A DNA stretch of 64,000 bases from Manihot esculenta (GCF_001659605.2 NC_035174.2:22952027-23016026); one strand, 5' to 3'. Shown: positions 45,380 to 58,623, numbered from the stretch's first letter. Program-made: numbers and translations. Notes: generated by a model not told the origin, from the letters alone.

Positions 45380-47039
45380 GATTATGATTGTAATTGTGAT
45401 TTTAAGGTTTACACCTAGATTTTTTTAGGCTTCATAGGTATCTTCCGTAAAGAAGAATCAATCCTTCATGTAGTTTAAAAGAGTCAAACTACTTTTATGA
45501 GTTTAATGAAGCGGCTTTAGGGTGTACTTTGTACTCTAAAAAAAAGCAATATGACATGGTCTTGAGATTTTGAGGATTCAAATTTGAGCAAATTTCAAAC
45601 TTTCTAAGTATTTCCCCTTTTAAAAAAGTCAGACTCTCACATAATTTGTAAAAAGTTGTAATATGAGATGATTTTTTATTTTGAGGATTTGAATTTGAGC
45701 AAAATTCAAAACTCCTATATATCTCCTATAAAAGAGAATTAGACTATCACATAGTTAATCAAAACACCAAGCTACTTATCCGGAACCTAGTTCTGCTAAT
45801 ACATGCCTTCTATGCTTGCACAATTAAAACCATATTAGAATGCATGCGTTTTATGCCTTATACATCTATAAGTGACATGTTGATGCATGTGCTATGCCTT
45901 ATACAACACATTGCGTGTCCCATGCCATGCCTGCTGCCTTACCACAAAACATGAATGAAATTTCTATCAAAAAATTGGATTTGTAAGATATTTTGAAAAT
46001 TTTTTGTTGTTCTTTTCTGATGAACTTTCTTTTTTTTTTATTATTATTTCTTTTCTTTCTTCTTTTGATTTCTTTTTCTTCTTTTTGATATCTTCATCCC
46101 ACTTTTTTTTTTCTTCTAAAAAAATTCTTGATGCAGGAAATTGATTTTTGAAAACAAGTGAAAACTCTAAAACTCGAACCAAAAGCATTCCTCTTAGTAC
46201 TTTCCTTTTCCGTAGCCTCATTTTGGCTATTGTCTACTATAGTCATTCTTCTTGAGAGAACACATCACGAAGCCTTGGGCAAGGTTAAGGGATAAATCTC
46301 AAATTAACAATTCAGCAGGGTGTGCCAAGCATTTTGCTCAAATCTACACTTCACCTTCATGTGGATTCTTTTGATCTGACTTCTACTTGAGACACCATTT
46401 TAGGTTTTCAACTCATGGATTATTGTGCTCTAACTTTTGTCTAAGCCATTTTTCAAGCTTTCAACTTAGCGAGCTTCATTCTTCTTCTTTCTTTTTTTTT
46501 TTTTTTTTTTTTTACTTTTCTCTAGAGGGAAAGTGTTTTATTTTTTGTTGGACTTCCACTAGGGAATGAAGAGTTTTGCAAATATACAAAAGAGACTTTC
46601 ACTAGGGAATGAAGAGTTTTGCAAATATACAAAAGAGACTTTCACTAGGGAATGAAGAGTTTTGCAAATATACAAAAGAGACTTTCACTTCTTACTTAGT
46701 TGACATATTGTGTGCTCCTTTCTGGAACAAGATACTTAGCAAGAATGATCATCAAAATAGATGCTATGAACACATATGAAAATATAAATTTTATTAATCA
46801 TGGCTACTACACTATACTTTCTTCATATTACAACTGTTCAAATGAACTCGACTATGTAAGTTAGATAAGGTCCCCAACATACCGAATGGCCTTTTCAGGT
46901 TTTCCATTCGTATCTTCTCTCACTCTTCTTTTCTCAAGACTTCCTTTGTGGGTTTTTAGCCTATTTGCTTTTATTTTCTTTCCATTTCTTTCTTCTTCTT
47001 TTTTCCTTTTCTTTTTACTCTAAAGTTTTGTATGGACTA
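45380..47039. other. Non-coding remnant with CT-rich tracts
   Basis: No gene. CT-rich runs occur at about 46030-46120, 46475-46520 and 46910-47020. It lies on the 3' side of the minus-strand gypsy integrase remnant at 47040 and may be the long untranslated region typical of Tat-group elements. Confidence 0.4.
46551..46690. repeat. Tandem repeat, 43-bp unit, three copies
   Basis: Units containing CTAGGGAATGAAGAGTTTTG recur at exactly 43-bp spacing (AGGGAAT at 46561, 46604 and 46647) with almost no differences, so the expansion is recent. Confidence 0.92.
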
Positions 47040-47465
47040 CTCTTTACGAGTTTTTAGCCCATCAGGTACTCTCACACAAAGTACTTCTTCAGCCTATCCA
47101 TGTTGATGGATTCTTGAAACTCATTGTCATCTAGATAAAATAACTTGACTGCACCTCTTAGCAGAATATGCTTGAACAAGTAGGGCCATCCTAATTTGGT
47201 TTGAACTTTTTGTAAGGATAAAAAGGCACTGATTGCACTTGCTTGAGTATTAGATCTGCTTCTTTGATGTGCTTTAGTTTCCTATTGAAATTATCTTTCT
47301 TTAATAGGCTTGTATGTGATACAGGGCCCGGAACCTCTTCTCATTCAAAAAGGTTGATACTTCATACCTCTTCTTTACCTATTCACTTTCACAAGTCTCA
47401 TAGACTATACCTCTATCTTAATTGGTAGTACTGCTTTGGTCCCATAAATCAAAGGGCTAATGCGG
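47040..47465 (-). pseudogene. Ty3/gypsy (Tat-like) integrase C-terminal remnant
   Basis: The minus strand gives SPLIYGTKAVLPIKIEV, then after stops GPYLFKHILLRGAVKLFYLD and INMDRLKKYFV. These match the gypsy integrase end, usually read LVYG.EAVLP.E.EI, then GPY.V...L..GA..L...DG and VN.D..KKY. Several stops and a frame change make it non-functional. Confidence 0.75.
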
Positions 47466-48775
47466 AACCCAGGATCAACCTATGACAAAAAATTCCATCA
47501 CACAATTCTCACAAAGAATGAGGCTAAGATATCTTCCAAGGTTGCTATACTACACTCCTAACCAATTAATATAATTAGAAATATAGATAATCAAGCAATA
47601 ATTCTAACTAGAAAATGCCACAAAAAATTCTTGATAAGTTAACTAAGCATGAATAGATAAAATTCAGATTATGAATGCCATAAAAAAAGATTCTTAATGA
47701 GTAACTAAATATGGAGGTACAAAGAATAATCATATTTGTAAAGGATAGAAGAAGAATAAATGTTCATCCATGAAAATTCTCATTATGGAGAAAAATATCA
47801 AATTTTAACTGTTTTCCTTAAGTACAAAATAGAAGTTATTTATAGCTAAATATCTCCTAATTATAGTTGAAATAAAAAAGAAAATAAATTCTAATTGAAA
47901 TAGAAAAATAAAACAAATGTTAGTTGAAATAGAAAAACATAAAGTAATCCTATTTGAATTAAAAAAAAAAAAACTAAATCTAATCCTACTAATAAAAAAT
48001 AATAATAATAAATCATAACCTAACTAGAATATAAATAAAAATCCACTTCTTTTCATAATTGTCACTTCTGAAAGGATAAGAAAAATATTGAAGGTCTTCT
48101 ACTTGATGTAGGACAGTGAAATTCATCCATCCTTTTAGCAAGGCAAAATCCTTCTTCATATAGGAGAATTTTAATTAGTCAATGATGTCAATTTAACTCT
48201 TAATCTATATAGAATTATAAAAGACATTAAAACCACTATATTTTCTCATATATGAGTATCCAAAAGTGAATAAATGATAGTTGAAATTGGACCCACAAAT
48301 TTTAAGAAAAATAAGGCCATTTCTTTTTCTTATCTTCCAAACATAGTATTTAGAATGAATGACTGAAATTCTCTTTGATTTCTCATAATTTGAAGCTTTC
48401 CATATTGAATTTTGAAGAGTATGTAGACTTCAATGCATAACTTTTTTGTTGAGAAATCTTGTCATTATCGTGCTCGCATCATTATCTAGTAGAATAAGGT
48501 TTTTGATGTTTTCATTAATAAGAACAAATGTATTGTTCATTATTTTTCAATAATATATTGTATTGTTTTTCATCCAATATTAATGAAATTTATATTCTTG
48601 ATAGAGATTAATAACATAAATAACAAGAGACTCAAGAAAGATAACTTCAAACTATCCATCCTATAGCATTGTTGACTAAATCATATAAATGAGAATCACA
48701 TAGTTAAGTTATACAAGATAGATGACTAAGGATCATTTAATTATGAATCATTTCAAATTATGCATGTTGTTTATT
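47466..48775. other. AT-rich stretch, no gene seen
   Basis: No coding frame. It may hold remains of the gypsy element on its left and the 5' end of the copia element on its right; neither LTR can be delimited. Confidence 0.45.
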
Positions 48776-50798
48776 TTGAAAAATGACAAAAAATGCCCTT
48801 TAGCTGTAAAGGGGTTAGTGCAAATAAAGCATTAGGTCTAATACATACAAATGTGTGTGGTTTAATGATAACACATGCAATGGGAGGATATCTATACTTC
48901 ACTACCTTTATTAATGATTATTCATGATTTGAGTACTTATACTTGATGAAGCATAAATTTGAAGCTTTTGAAAAGTTTAAAGAATTAAGAAATGAAGTAA
49001 AAAATAACATAGGAAAAGTATCAATAAACTACAATCAAATCGAGGTGGAGAATACTTAAGCCAAGAGTTTTAAAGTTATCTGAAAGAAAATGGAATATTA
49101 TCTCAGTGGACTCCTTCATATACGCCTAAGTACAATGATGTATCTGAAAGGAGAAATCAAACTTTATTAGATATGGTTCAATTCATGATCAATCTTATAG
49201 ACTTAACCTAATAAATTTTAGGGTTATGTGTTGGAGACTATTATTTATGTACTAAATAGAGTTCCATCCAAATTGGTTGACACTACACCATATGAGATGT
49301 GGTATAATAAGAAACCAGTTCTTTCTCACTTAAAAGTATGGCTTTGCCTTGCTTATGCGAAAAGAGCAATATCACATAAATTAGATAGTAAATATGATAA
49401 GTACGTATTTGTGATAAGAAGTAATTAGGATATTATTTCTACAATCTTTTAGAATAAAAGGTTTGTTTTAAAGCATGCTATCTTTTTAGAGAAAGAATAC
49501 ATTCTAAAAGAGTAGTGTAGAACTTAGTAAACTTCAAGAACAATAGATCAATAGATTAACTTCAAGCCCATTATTTAAGAAGAAGAGATAATTATTACAC
49601 AAGCTCCTAGACATTCTATTATATCATGTTATGGTTTTTGGAGATATGGATTTCTCATAAATGATAACGAGGAAATAAAACTATTAAAAGATATTGAACC
49701 TTCAAGCTATGAAGAAGTTCTAAAATATTCAGAGTCAGGATTGTGGCTTAAGGCTATGAAAATTGAAATGGATTCCATGGATAAAGCCTATTGAATGCAA
49801 ATGGACCTTTAAGAAGAAGATCGACATGGAAGGTAATGTGATTACCTATAAAGCATGGATAGTTGCAAAAGATTATCATTAAAGACAAGGGATTTAATTG
49901 AATGAAACCTTTTCACCTATAGTTGTGCTCAAATCCATTAGGATATTGCTTGTTATTGTTGCTCATTATGATTATGAGATTTGGAAAATGGATGTGAATA
50001 TAGCCTTTCTTAATGGAAATCTCGTTGAGGAAGCCTACATGACACGACCTAATGGATTCACATTTGGAGATAGCAACAAAGCATGCAAGCTTCAAAATCC
50101 AGTATATGAATTGAAGCAAGCATTTAGGAGCTAGAACATCCATTTTGATGAGATAATCAAAGAGTTTGGTTTCTCACAAAACGTGGATGAACCATGGGTA
50201 TACAAAAAGGTTAGTAGAAGCATTGTCAATTTCCTTATGTTACATGTAGATGATATATTAACTATAATGAATGACATTTTTGTCCTATACTTGGTCAAGG
50301 TATAGCTTTCTAAGAAATTCTTCATGAAAGATCTACGAAAAGCAACCTATATTATGAGAATTAGGATCTATAAGGATAGATTCAGAAGGTTGTTAAGTCT
50401 TTTTCAATCCACATACATAGAAAAGATGCTAAAGAGGTTTAGCATGGATCTTTCTAAGAAAAGATTTGTTTCCATGGTACATAAGAAACACTTTTCTAAA
50501 TCTATGTGTCCTAATACATAAGAAGAAAAAAGAACACATGAGTAGGAACCCGTATGCGTCTACTAAAGGATCCATATATGTATGTTATACACTCAACTTG
50601 ATGTATCATATGCTCTAAATATCATAAGAAAATTCAAATCAAACTATGAAGAGAAACATTTGGATTACAGTGAAGTACATCCATAAGTACTTGAGAAGAG
50701 CTAAGAATATGTTTTGCTTTATAGAGAAGGTGACTTACAAGTAAGTGGAGTGATGCCAACTTCTAGTGTGACAAAAAAAGACTATAAGTCTCAGTATG
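48776..50798 (+). pseudogene. Decayed Ty1/copia polyprotein, part 1 (integrase to RT)
   Basis: The plus strand reads, with many stops and frame changes, GLIHTNVCGLM and GGYLYFTTFINDYS (integrase core), SQWTPSYTPKYNDVSERRN (normally ..TPP.TPQ.NGV.ERRN), VLNRVPSKLVDTTPYEMW, then RT blocks ETFSPIVVLKSIRILLVI, WKMDVNIAFLNGNLVEEAYM (normally W.MDVK.AFLNG.L.EE.YM), LHVDDIL (for YVDDIL) and KKFFMKDLRKATYI. It is cut at GTATG by the solo LTR 50799-53121 and resumes at 53122. Confidence 0.85.
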
Positions 50799-51992
50799 TG
50801 TAACGACCCGAAAATCGGACCGCTACCGGCGCTAGGATCCAGATCGGCTTAAGGCCGCCGGGACCTGTAGCAAGCCTGACATAACCTGTAAACCTGTATA
50901 ATCCCATACATGATCAACAACATGCATAAAAATTTAAACTTTTCTTTCATCATCCAACTCAACCTGAACATACATGAACATAGTCATAATCATGACCCCT
51001 CTGTGGGATCTCAACAATGCCCCAAAGAGCACTATAACATGAGATGAGTTGGCTTACATCTGTATCATCAAATATCTAAGATCATGCATCAACAAGGGAT
51101 TACAATACTCATAGGGTCAAGCACATCTATAACCTCAATATACCTCATTACATAACATACTGAATCTCTTACATTACATTAGTACAATTGTCATGTCCAC
51201 AATCTAACTATTACATCAACATACTTCAAAAACTCTGGCTAACCTTCTGGTCTACCCTGTACCTGCACACCTGGGGTTAGGAGAGAGGGGTGAGCTACAA
51301 AGCCCAGTGAGCAGAATAGTGAAATCATACATTAAAATTTCATGCCATTATGTAATGCAACACATCACAACTAATCACATCTCGGATGGTATTGTCACCT
51401 ATAGTCCTCCACATAGTCCAACTGTGCCGGGACGTAGAATGGGTACAACCGGTCTTTCTCTTAACATAACATATCATATCATACAGTCCAACTGTGCCAG
51501 GGACGTAGAATGGGTACAACCTGGACTTTCTCTTACATCGTGCCAGGGACGTAGAATGGGTACAACCTGGACTTCCATACCATATCATGCCATAACATCA
51601 ATCATATCATATGAGGACTAAAGGATCATCCAATAACCAATCCACATCAACATCAACATCATAAATGCAATGCGACATATTCGTGAATACTAATGCAAAC
51701 AACCTATTATATCTCATGGCATTCATGATGCATGAGTCATGCTCAAAATTCATATTTCATTTATTTTAAAACTTAAGGTTTATTCCACTCACCTCTGGCT
51801 AGCTCTGACAAACTCTGTAGCAGCTGGCTCACTGCTGGGGTCCTCGGTTCCTCGGGTCTGAACCTACACAGGTGGACTCCAATGAGGGACCAAACATACA
51901 TAAACATAACTCTAATATACTCCCCAAAAACCCCCTAAAACATTAGGAAAACATCACATAAAAACATGCAAGAAATGGCTGAACAGGGCACT

Positions 51993-52231
51993 TTCGGCGG
52001 CAGGTTCGGCGGCCGAAAGTCCCTCCAGAGCCGAAAGTCAGGCAGGTTCGGCGGCACCTTCGGCGACCGAAACTCCCAGACAGAGGCGAAACTCATGCAT
52101 GTTCGGCGGCACCTTCGGCGGCCGAAAGTGCCAGACAGAGACGAAAGTCTCCTTTCGGGGGCAACTTTGGCAGCCGAAAGACCTGCCTCACCAGCCATGT
52201 TCGGCGGCCGAAAGTGCCTTCGGCTGCCGAA
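51993..52231. promoter_or_regulatory. Palindrome cluster, solo LTR 50799 (downstream of TATA)
   Basis: Exact copies of TTCGGC-N-GCCGAA occur at 52005-52017, near 52114, near 52200 and at 52219-52231 (centre T in the last), with single-mismatch copies between. Confidence 0.75.
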
Positions 52232-52757
52232 CCTGGTTTCTGCCAAAGGGCAGAAACTTGGCTCCTTTATGCACATTCGCCTCCCAACTCTCAAATCATG
52301 CATATAACTCAACCAAAACATGCATACAAGCTCCTAGGGGTCTCAAACAAACAAATACCCCAACTACAACACTTCAAGCATACTCAAACGTGCCACATTG
52401 TTCAAAAATCACATAAAACCTAACATTTGCTTAAAAACTCATACAACCCTATACATGCCATTTTACCCCATAAAATCACTTAAAACTTACTTAAAACATG
52501 CATTGAGCTTAAGATCGGCTCTTACCTCTTGAAGATCGAGAGAGAGACGACCTAGACTTGGAGATCCAAGAAAATGAGCTCCTGAGTTCCCAAAGCTCCA
52601 AAACTTGTTTCAAAAGTTCAAAACCTTCAATGCAAGCTTAAAACTCAAGAAAAATGGTGGGGATTTGGAGGAAAAACACTAGATTTGGAAGAGGGAGGTT
52701 GGAAGCTAGCTGTGGCCGAAAATGGAAGAAAGCTCGTCCATTTCGGCTAAGGGTCCC

Positions 52758-52944
52758 TTTTATAGGTGGCTGGCCAGGCCACGTTCGGGGGCCGAAAGTG
52801 CTTCCGCAAGCACGCCATGTTCGGCGGCCGAACTTGGGTTTCGGCGGCCGAACCTAAACTTCCCTCACCTATGCTTTCGAGGGCCTAACGGGCCTCCAAA
52901 ACACATGCATGTTCGGCGGCCGAACTTGACTTTCGGCGGCCGAA
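52758..52944 (-). promoter_or_regulatory. TATA box with upstream palindrome cluster, solo LTR 50799
   Basis: Minus-strand TATAAAA is at 52758-52764. Four exact TTCGGCGGCCGAA copies and one TTCGGGGGCCGAA lie between 52784 and 52944. Confidence 0.65.
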
Positions 52945-53121
52945 CCTGGGTTTTCCTCCAAAGACTTTTCATGTAAAACTCATTAAATTTTCATATTTAA
53001 AACCATGAAATACCTTAAAACATTTTATGAAAACATGTTTCTACCCTACTAGAGGCTTCCGACATCCGAGATTCCACCGGACGGTAGGAATTCCGATACC
53101 GGAGTCTAGCCGGGTATTACA

Positions 53122-53591
53122 GTATGGTTATGCGTTCATCTTTAAAGGAGGTGCAATTAGTTGGAAGAGTTGCAAACAGAAAACGACAACAGACTCAACA
53201 ACTAAAGCCTAGTATATTGTAGTTTCTGAAGCAGTTTGGAAAAATAAGTTCATTATATAACTAGGAGTAGTACTTAACATGGTTGATCGGATATCATATA
53301 TTGTGATAATAATAGAGCCAGCACATAAGCAAAGAAGCAACGATCTCATCAGTGATCCAAACATATTCTCAAATGATATCATCTCATACGAGAAATAATT
53401 GGAAGACAAGATATAAGGATTGAAAGAGTTTCTACATATCAAAGTATTGTTGATCCTCTCAAAAGGCACTTTACATATCAAAGTATTGTTGATCCTCTCA
53501 AAAGGCATTTTCTCATAATAAGTTTGATTACTATGTGCATGCTTTAGGCATCAAGTATAAGGGTGATTGGCTCCAGTGCAAATGGGAGGAT
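53122..53591 (+). pseudogene. Decayed Ty1/copia polyprotein, part 2 (RNase H)
   Basis: The frame resumes as YGYAFIFKGGAISWKSCKQK then TTTDSTTKA (normally G..F...GGAISWKS.KQ...A.STTEAEY), followed by VSEAVWKNKFII, LGVVLNMVDRI and decayed copies of the end of RNase H. A 40-bp stretch (CATATCAAAGTATTGTTGAT) is duplicated at 53434 and 53473. It ends at a purine tract AAATGGGAGGAT before the LTR. Confidence 0.82.
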
Positions 53592-54615
53592 TGTTAGCAG
53601 TATATCCTAGAGCATGAATATAATAGGATAATTAATAAATATGATTATTTTTAATGGAATTATTTTTTCACTAGTACTTATGATTAATTTAATTTGTCTA
53701 ATAAATATTTTAAATTAACAATAAAGTCCTTGGTGCTATAAAACACATTATAGAGGAAATTGTGGAGAGTTCATGATGTGAGATTCCTATTAGATGTAAA
53801 TGTATTAACATCTAAATTATTCCTAGCAGTAGTATTAATAAGATAGGACATTACTAATATGGATAGACTATTATATGTTATACTCCTTGATTAGATCAAG
53901 CAGTAGTTCTCAGAAGCTAAAAGCATAGAGATGCTTAGAATTAACATGTGAATGCGTGTTTGAGAAACAAGTCTATTAGAAACCCAAACATGATATAGAT
54001 AAATCTTATTACATTAGTTATGCAAATATCCTTGGACTTGAGATCATCGAAGATATTTTAAGTATATAAGTACTATACTTTGACTTAATTGTTTATACTT
54101 TACTATAGAATATGAAAACTGAGAGTTTGGATATAGTATATAATACTTGAAGGTAATTGAATAATCAATAAATGATTCATCATACTTGAATATAAGTAGG
54201 AATTTATTATGTCAATCTTGAAATAAATCTCTAGTCAGAGTAATGTACCTAAATGAATATGATTCATACGAGTATAACTAGAATGAATATTCTAATATAT
54301 TAAGGTTGAATTATTTATTTAAATATAACATGATATTTACATTCCATAAAGATTGATGTAAAAAGGGTAAGGAGTTTATTGCATGGTAACTGGATATGGA
54401 AGGGTTATGGTTAAACACCTTTGGCCTTCTAGCACTTTGGGAGGTATGATGCATGGCTAGATGCCTCTTTTGATTAGAACATAATATAAATATAATATAT
54501 TTATTGAGAATGAATTATAATTTAAAGAGTTTAAATTATAATATGAATTATGTATAAAAAAAGTATTCTAGGAGCCTAATGAGTCACACACATATGGAAA
54601 TGAGAATCTAAGGTA
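53592..54615 (+). repeat. 3' LTR of the decayed copia element (right border uncertain)
   Basis: It begins TGTTAGCAGTATATCCTAGA directly after the purine tract, as in large copia elements with long LTRs. I see no sharp end; about 1 kb is estimated from the change in character near 54615. No frame of interest. Confidence 0.55.
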
Positions 54616-54702
54616 AAAAAACAATGAACATACTAGCATTAGATGTCAATAGGCCTAAATAAAGGATGGAAATAACTAGTCTAGTTTGTGGGCACACAAG
54701 TT

Positions 54703-55085
54703 CTTCATGATTGAATAGGATCTCATCTTCCCATAATACCACCATAAAATCCAAATATTTTATGCTTAGTAAAAAGCAAAGGAAAGAAGTTACCACTATG
54801 ATAAGAACATAAAAAAAAAATTAAAGGACATGTTGGCCCATTCACTCATAGCAGAGGTTCACTATCATTCTTACCATGACCAATGGTCCAGGTTCAGGAA
54901 GTGGATACTAAAGAAGGAAAGTTTTAGGCACCCTTCTCACTTGGAATTTACCTGAAAACCATTACCAACCCCTACATTGATTCTTATACTTTGCCTTAGT
55001 GTATTAATTTGAAAATCTTTTTCAAGCAAATGTAAGCAATTAAATTCATACACATTATAGCATGTAGAACACCTATTGCACATGC
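54703..55085. repeat. ~383-bp direct repeat, left copy
   Basis: Matches 57164-57546 throughout (for example CAGAGGTTCACTATC and TAAGCAATTAAATTCATAC), with many substitutions. Probably an LTR fragment of an old gypsy element whose interior lies between the copies. Confidence 0.7.
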
Positions 55086-55744
55086 ATCATTCAGCCTAAA
55101 TGTGTGAACTATCTTTTTCAATTAAGGCAAAAAAATTACCAAGTTTCCCTACTCGAATATGTTTCTAATTCAATTTCATCCCATGATTCATTTAGCACAA
55201 AAGTGGGTTTGTAGCATGCACAATTTCTAAGTTAAAATCGCTCAAAGCAAGGTAAAGTCCTCTATGTTTCTAATCATGCAATTTAAGCTCATTTTATGGT
55301 CAACTTGCCCTAAGGTATTTTACTTCTTAACCATTTCCATGCCAAAGTGTAAACAACCCCTAATCATACAAACCATGTCTCTAACATGCATAATCAATTT
55401 TAGAAATTACCAATTGAGTAACCTATTTTACCAAGCTCAATTACATGCAAAATAAAGGTGAAGAAAGCATTAAAATCTATACAAAGAAAGGAGGAGAAAG
55501 CACCATGAGCTATAATGTTGTACAATATAAAGGGTTACTATGATGCATGAGCTAGTGTTATTCATGAGTGAACCTTTTATTACTTGATTGCACATTGATT
55601 AGAAAGCACCATGCTTAGATTTTCCAATTGTATGTACAGGGACAAGATAAAAGGGGAGACAAAGGCAAAAGGAACTCATGTTTTATTGATATAAAATTTT
55701 TGTTTTACTATAAAATGAGCTCTAATGAGCTTTGATATAAAATT
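55086..55744. other. Interior of the degenerate element, no gene seen
   Basis: No supported coding frame. Confidence 0.4.
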
Positions 55745-56330
55745 TTACAAATTTCCTTTTCATTCAATTGAAAATCTCTTAGAGGAGAAGGGGGATTTGC
55801 TTGAGCTTGTCTTTTCCACCTTTAAGCATGATGAGGCTCTCATCATCAAGAAAATCTTGAATTTCATGCTTCAATTTGTAGTAGTTATTGGTATCATACC
55901 CAACAATTTGATTAAACTGGGAATATAGGTTGAAGTTGAAGTTAACTGGCAGGGGGCTTGATAAAGGTCTGGGAGCCAAGGGTCACAAAAAATCTTTCTC
56001 TTTCAAATGTAAGAATAACTCTTCTATTGGAATAGGCAATTCAACAAATTTCCTCTTTTTGGCTAGCTTGTGGGCTTGTAGAGCTTCCTAGTTAGGGGGT
56101 CCGGTTAAGCTTATCACCTTTTTCAATCTCCCTTTGAGCAAAAGGGACTAAGCACCAAGCTCCATATTCTCCATCAACAACTTATGTTCATAACCTCTGA
56201 CCCTTATTCTCCTAGCATTTAGCTCTTGAAAAGCCTTCCACATTTCCTCCATCTCTTGGTTTCCCTCCTCCCGACATATCTTCCTAACCTTTATGTAATC
56301 AAACGGGTAAAAGGTCAATGTCATTTATAA
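55745..56330 (-). pseudogene. Gag-like remnant of a gypsy element (Tat/Athila-like)
   Basis: The minus strand reads LPVNFNFNLYSQFNQIVGYD then TNNYYKLKHEIQDFLDD, close to the plant gypsy motif GH.T..C..LKHEIQDLID, with upstream KAFQELNARRIRVRGYEHK and PIPIEELFLHLKEKD and stops between. The first cysteine/histidine positions are degraded (YD for HD, YY for C). It lies between the two direct repeats and so probably belongs to the same dead element. Confidence 0.6.
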
Positions 56331-57163
56331 GTATAAATAAGTATGCATCAGTGTGCAGGATGTGAACTTTTGAAACTTCTTCTTTCTTTCTTTTTTTGGT
56401 GCCACACTAAAGAAACAAGGAGAACCAGGATCGATTAAGATTGAAGAACCAATGAATTACAAGCGCCTTCCTTATCTCTCCAATACTCACACATAAAAGG
56501 GATAAGTATCTTTGATATGCTAGCACTTCATATTTGTATAGCTCATTGGTACACTGGGCTTCTATCAACAAAGGATTGTAGCCCAGGGCCATTCCTCTCC
56601 ACTCAACAAACAATGACTACCTAACTTGAAAGTTAGATATATAATTGGGTTCCACTTGCCCTTTAGTAGATGTAATGAGCTTGGTTCTTTACATTGCCAT
56701 GGATTATATGGCTTTGATGTTCAACTATTAGGCTCAAGTCCACTGGATCACCTTTAGTCTTACATTTAAAAAATAAGGTAGATAGGTAACAACATGCATA
56801 ATAGGGTCCTAAGGCCATATGTTTCTAAGGCTTAGCATGGGTTCTTCCTTATACTTTGTTTAGGGTAAGTAGTTGGCTCCTGCCATGGTAAGGACTCTCA
56901 ATTGATAGGTCTCTATTGCCAACCAAATGGAAGACAAAGGTGCAAAAGACTATCCAAAAATCCTTTAGTAGGATTACAAGTTGTGTTGCAACTAACTTTT
57001 ACCATAGTACCTCCACGATCAACGCCATGGGGCTAAAGGCTTAATGGTTCTCATGTGTGTGGAAAGGTTCTCTTGCAATGCAAAGATTTCTTAAAAAATA
57101 CAAAAATAAATTATAAGAACCATACGAGTTTACTTCCTCTATCTCTAGTCGAATTGCTAGGAC
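56331..57163. other. Interior of the degenerate element, no gene seen
   Basis: No coding frame with recognisable features. Confidence 0.4.
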
Positions 57164-57546
57164 TCATGATTGGTTAGGGTCTTATCTTCCCATAACATTA
57201 CCACGCGGTCCAAATATTTTATGCTCGGTAAAGAGCGAAGGAAATGAGTCACCGTCCTGATGAGAACAGGAAAAAGATTTGACGGACGTGTTAGCCCACT
57301 CACCCCTAGCAGAGGTTCACTATCTTTCTTATTCCATGATCTAATGGTCTAGGTTTGGGAAGTGGATACGAGAAAGGGAAGGTTTTAGGCATCCTTTTCA
57401 GATTTACTTAAAAACCAATACCAACCCTCTATATTGATTCTTATGTTTTGTCTTAGTGTGTTAATTAGGAAATATTTTGTAGGCAAATGCAAGCAATTAA
57501 ATTCATACGCATTGTAGCACATAGAACACCCATTGCACATGCATCC
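57164..57546. repeat. ~383-bp direct repeat, right copy, cut by element C
   Basis: Second copy of 54703-55085. It ends exactly where the LTR of element C begins, so C inserted into it; CATCC at 57542-57546 should be C's left target duplication. Confidence 0.7.
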
Positions 57547-57723
57547 TGTAATACCCGGCTAGACTCCGGTATCGAAATTCCTACCGTCCGATGGAATCTC
57601 GGATGTCGGAAGCCTCTAGTAGGGTAGAAACATGTTTTCATAAAATGTTTTAGTGTATTTTATGTTTTAAACATGAAAGGAAATGAGTTTTTGCATGAAA
57701 ACAACCTTGGAGGAAAACCCAGG

Positions 57724-57889
57724 TTCGGCAGCCGAACCTCAAGTTCGGCCGCCCAACATGCATGCATTTCGGGTGTGCCTTAGGCCCCCGAAGGCATAAG
57801 TGAGGGAAGTCCAGGTTCGGCCGCCGAACATGGCATGCATGCGGAGGCACGTTCGGCCCCCGAACGTGGCCTGGCCAGCCACTATAAAA
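57724..57889 (+). promoter_or_regulatory. Palindrome cluster and TATA box, LTR of element C
   Basis: TTCGGCAGCCGAA (57724-57736), TTCGGCCGCCGAA near 57816 and TTCGGCCCCCGAA (57852-57864) precede TATAAAA at 57883-57889, the same order as in the minus-strand LTRs. Confidence 0.65.
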
Positions 57890-58409
57890 GGGTCCCTTAG
57901 CCGAAAACGGGCGAGCTTTTTCCCCATTTTCGGCCAAGGTGAGCTCTCCGCCGTCCCTCACCAATCTTTGAGTTCTTCCTTCAGATCTTTCAAGATTTTC
58001 ATGAGTTTTTACTTTGTTTTGAAGATTTTCAAGTTTTGAGCAAAGTTTTGGAGCTGTGAGTTTCAAGGAAACTCAACCCCTCCCATCTCCGAGTTTAGGT
58101 CGTCTCTCTCTCGATCTCCACGAGGTAAGAGCCGATCTTAAGCTCATTACATGTTTTAAGTGAGTTTTAAGTCGATATATGGGGTAGAATGCATGTTTAG
58201 CTCATGGTTAGGTTTATGGATTTAATATGTGTTTATGAACAATGTGAGTTGTTGATGTGTTGTAGTTGGGGTTTTTGATGGTTTGAAACCCCTAGGAGCT
58301 TGTATGCTTGTGTATGTGTGTTGTAGAATAGGTTTGTGCATGATTGGAAAGTTTTGGAGGCAAATGTGCATAGAAGAGCTGAGTTTCTGCCACTACGGGA
58401 GAAACCAGG

Positions 58410-58623
58410 TTCGGCAGCCGAAGGAACTTTCGGCCGCCGAACATGCTTGTAGAGGCAGCCTTCGGCTGCCGAAGCTTGCCCCCGAAAGGAGACTTTCGTC
58501 TCTGTCTGGGAGTTTCGGCTGCCGAACATGCATGAGTTTCGCCTCTGTCTGGGAGATTCGGCAGCCGAAGGTGCCGCCGAACTTGCCTGACTTTCGGCTC
58601 TGGAGGGACTTTCGGCCGCCGAA
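58410..58623. promoter_or_regulatory. Palindrome cluster, LTR of element C (downstream of TATA)
   Basis: Six exact TTCGGC-N-GCCGAA copies with centre A, C or T, starting at 58410 and ending at 58623, plus half-copies. Confidence 0.75.

Larger units (their letters stand above)
50799..53121 (-). repeat. Solo LTR, Tekay-type gypsy, inserted in the copia remnant
   Basis: It starts TGTAACGACCC and ends CCGGGTATTACA (2,323 bp), with perfect GTATG duplications at 50794-50798 and 53122-53126. It is very like the LTR of element A, including three copies of the same ~36-bp repeat (51421-51575), palindrome clusters at 51993-52231 and 52784-52944, and minus-strand TATAAAA at 52758-52764. Confidence 0.96.
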
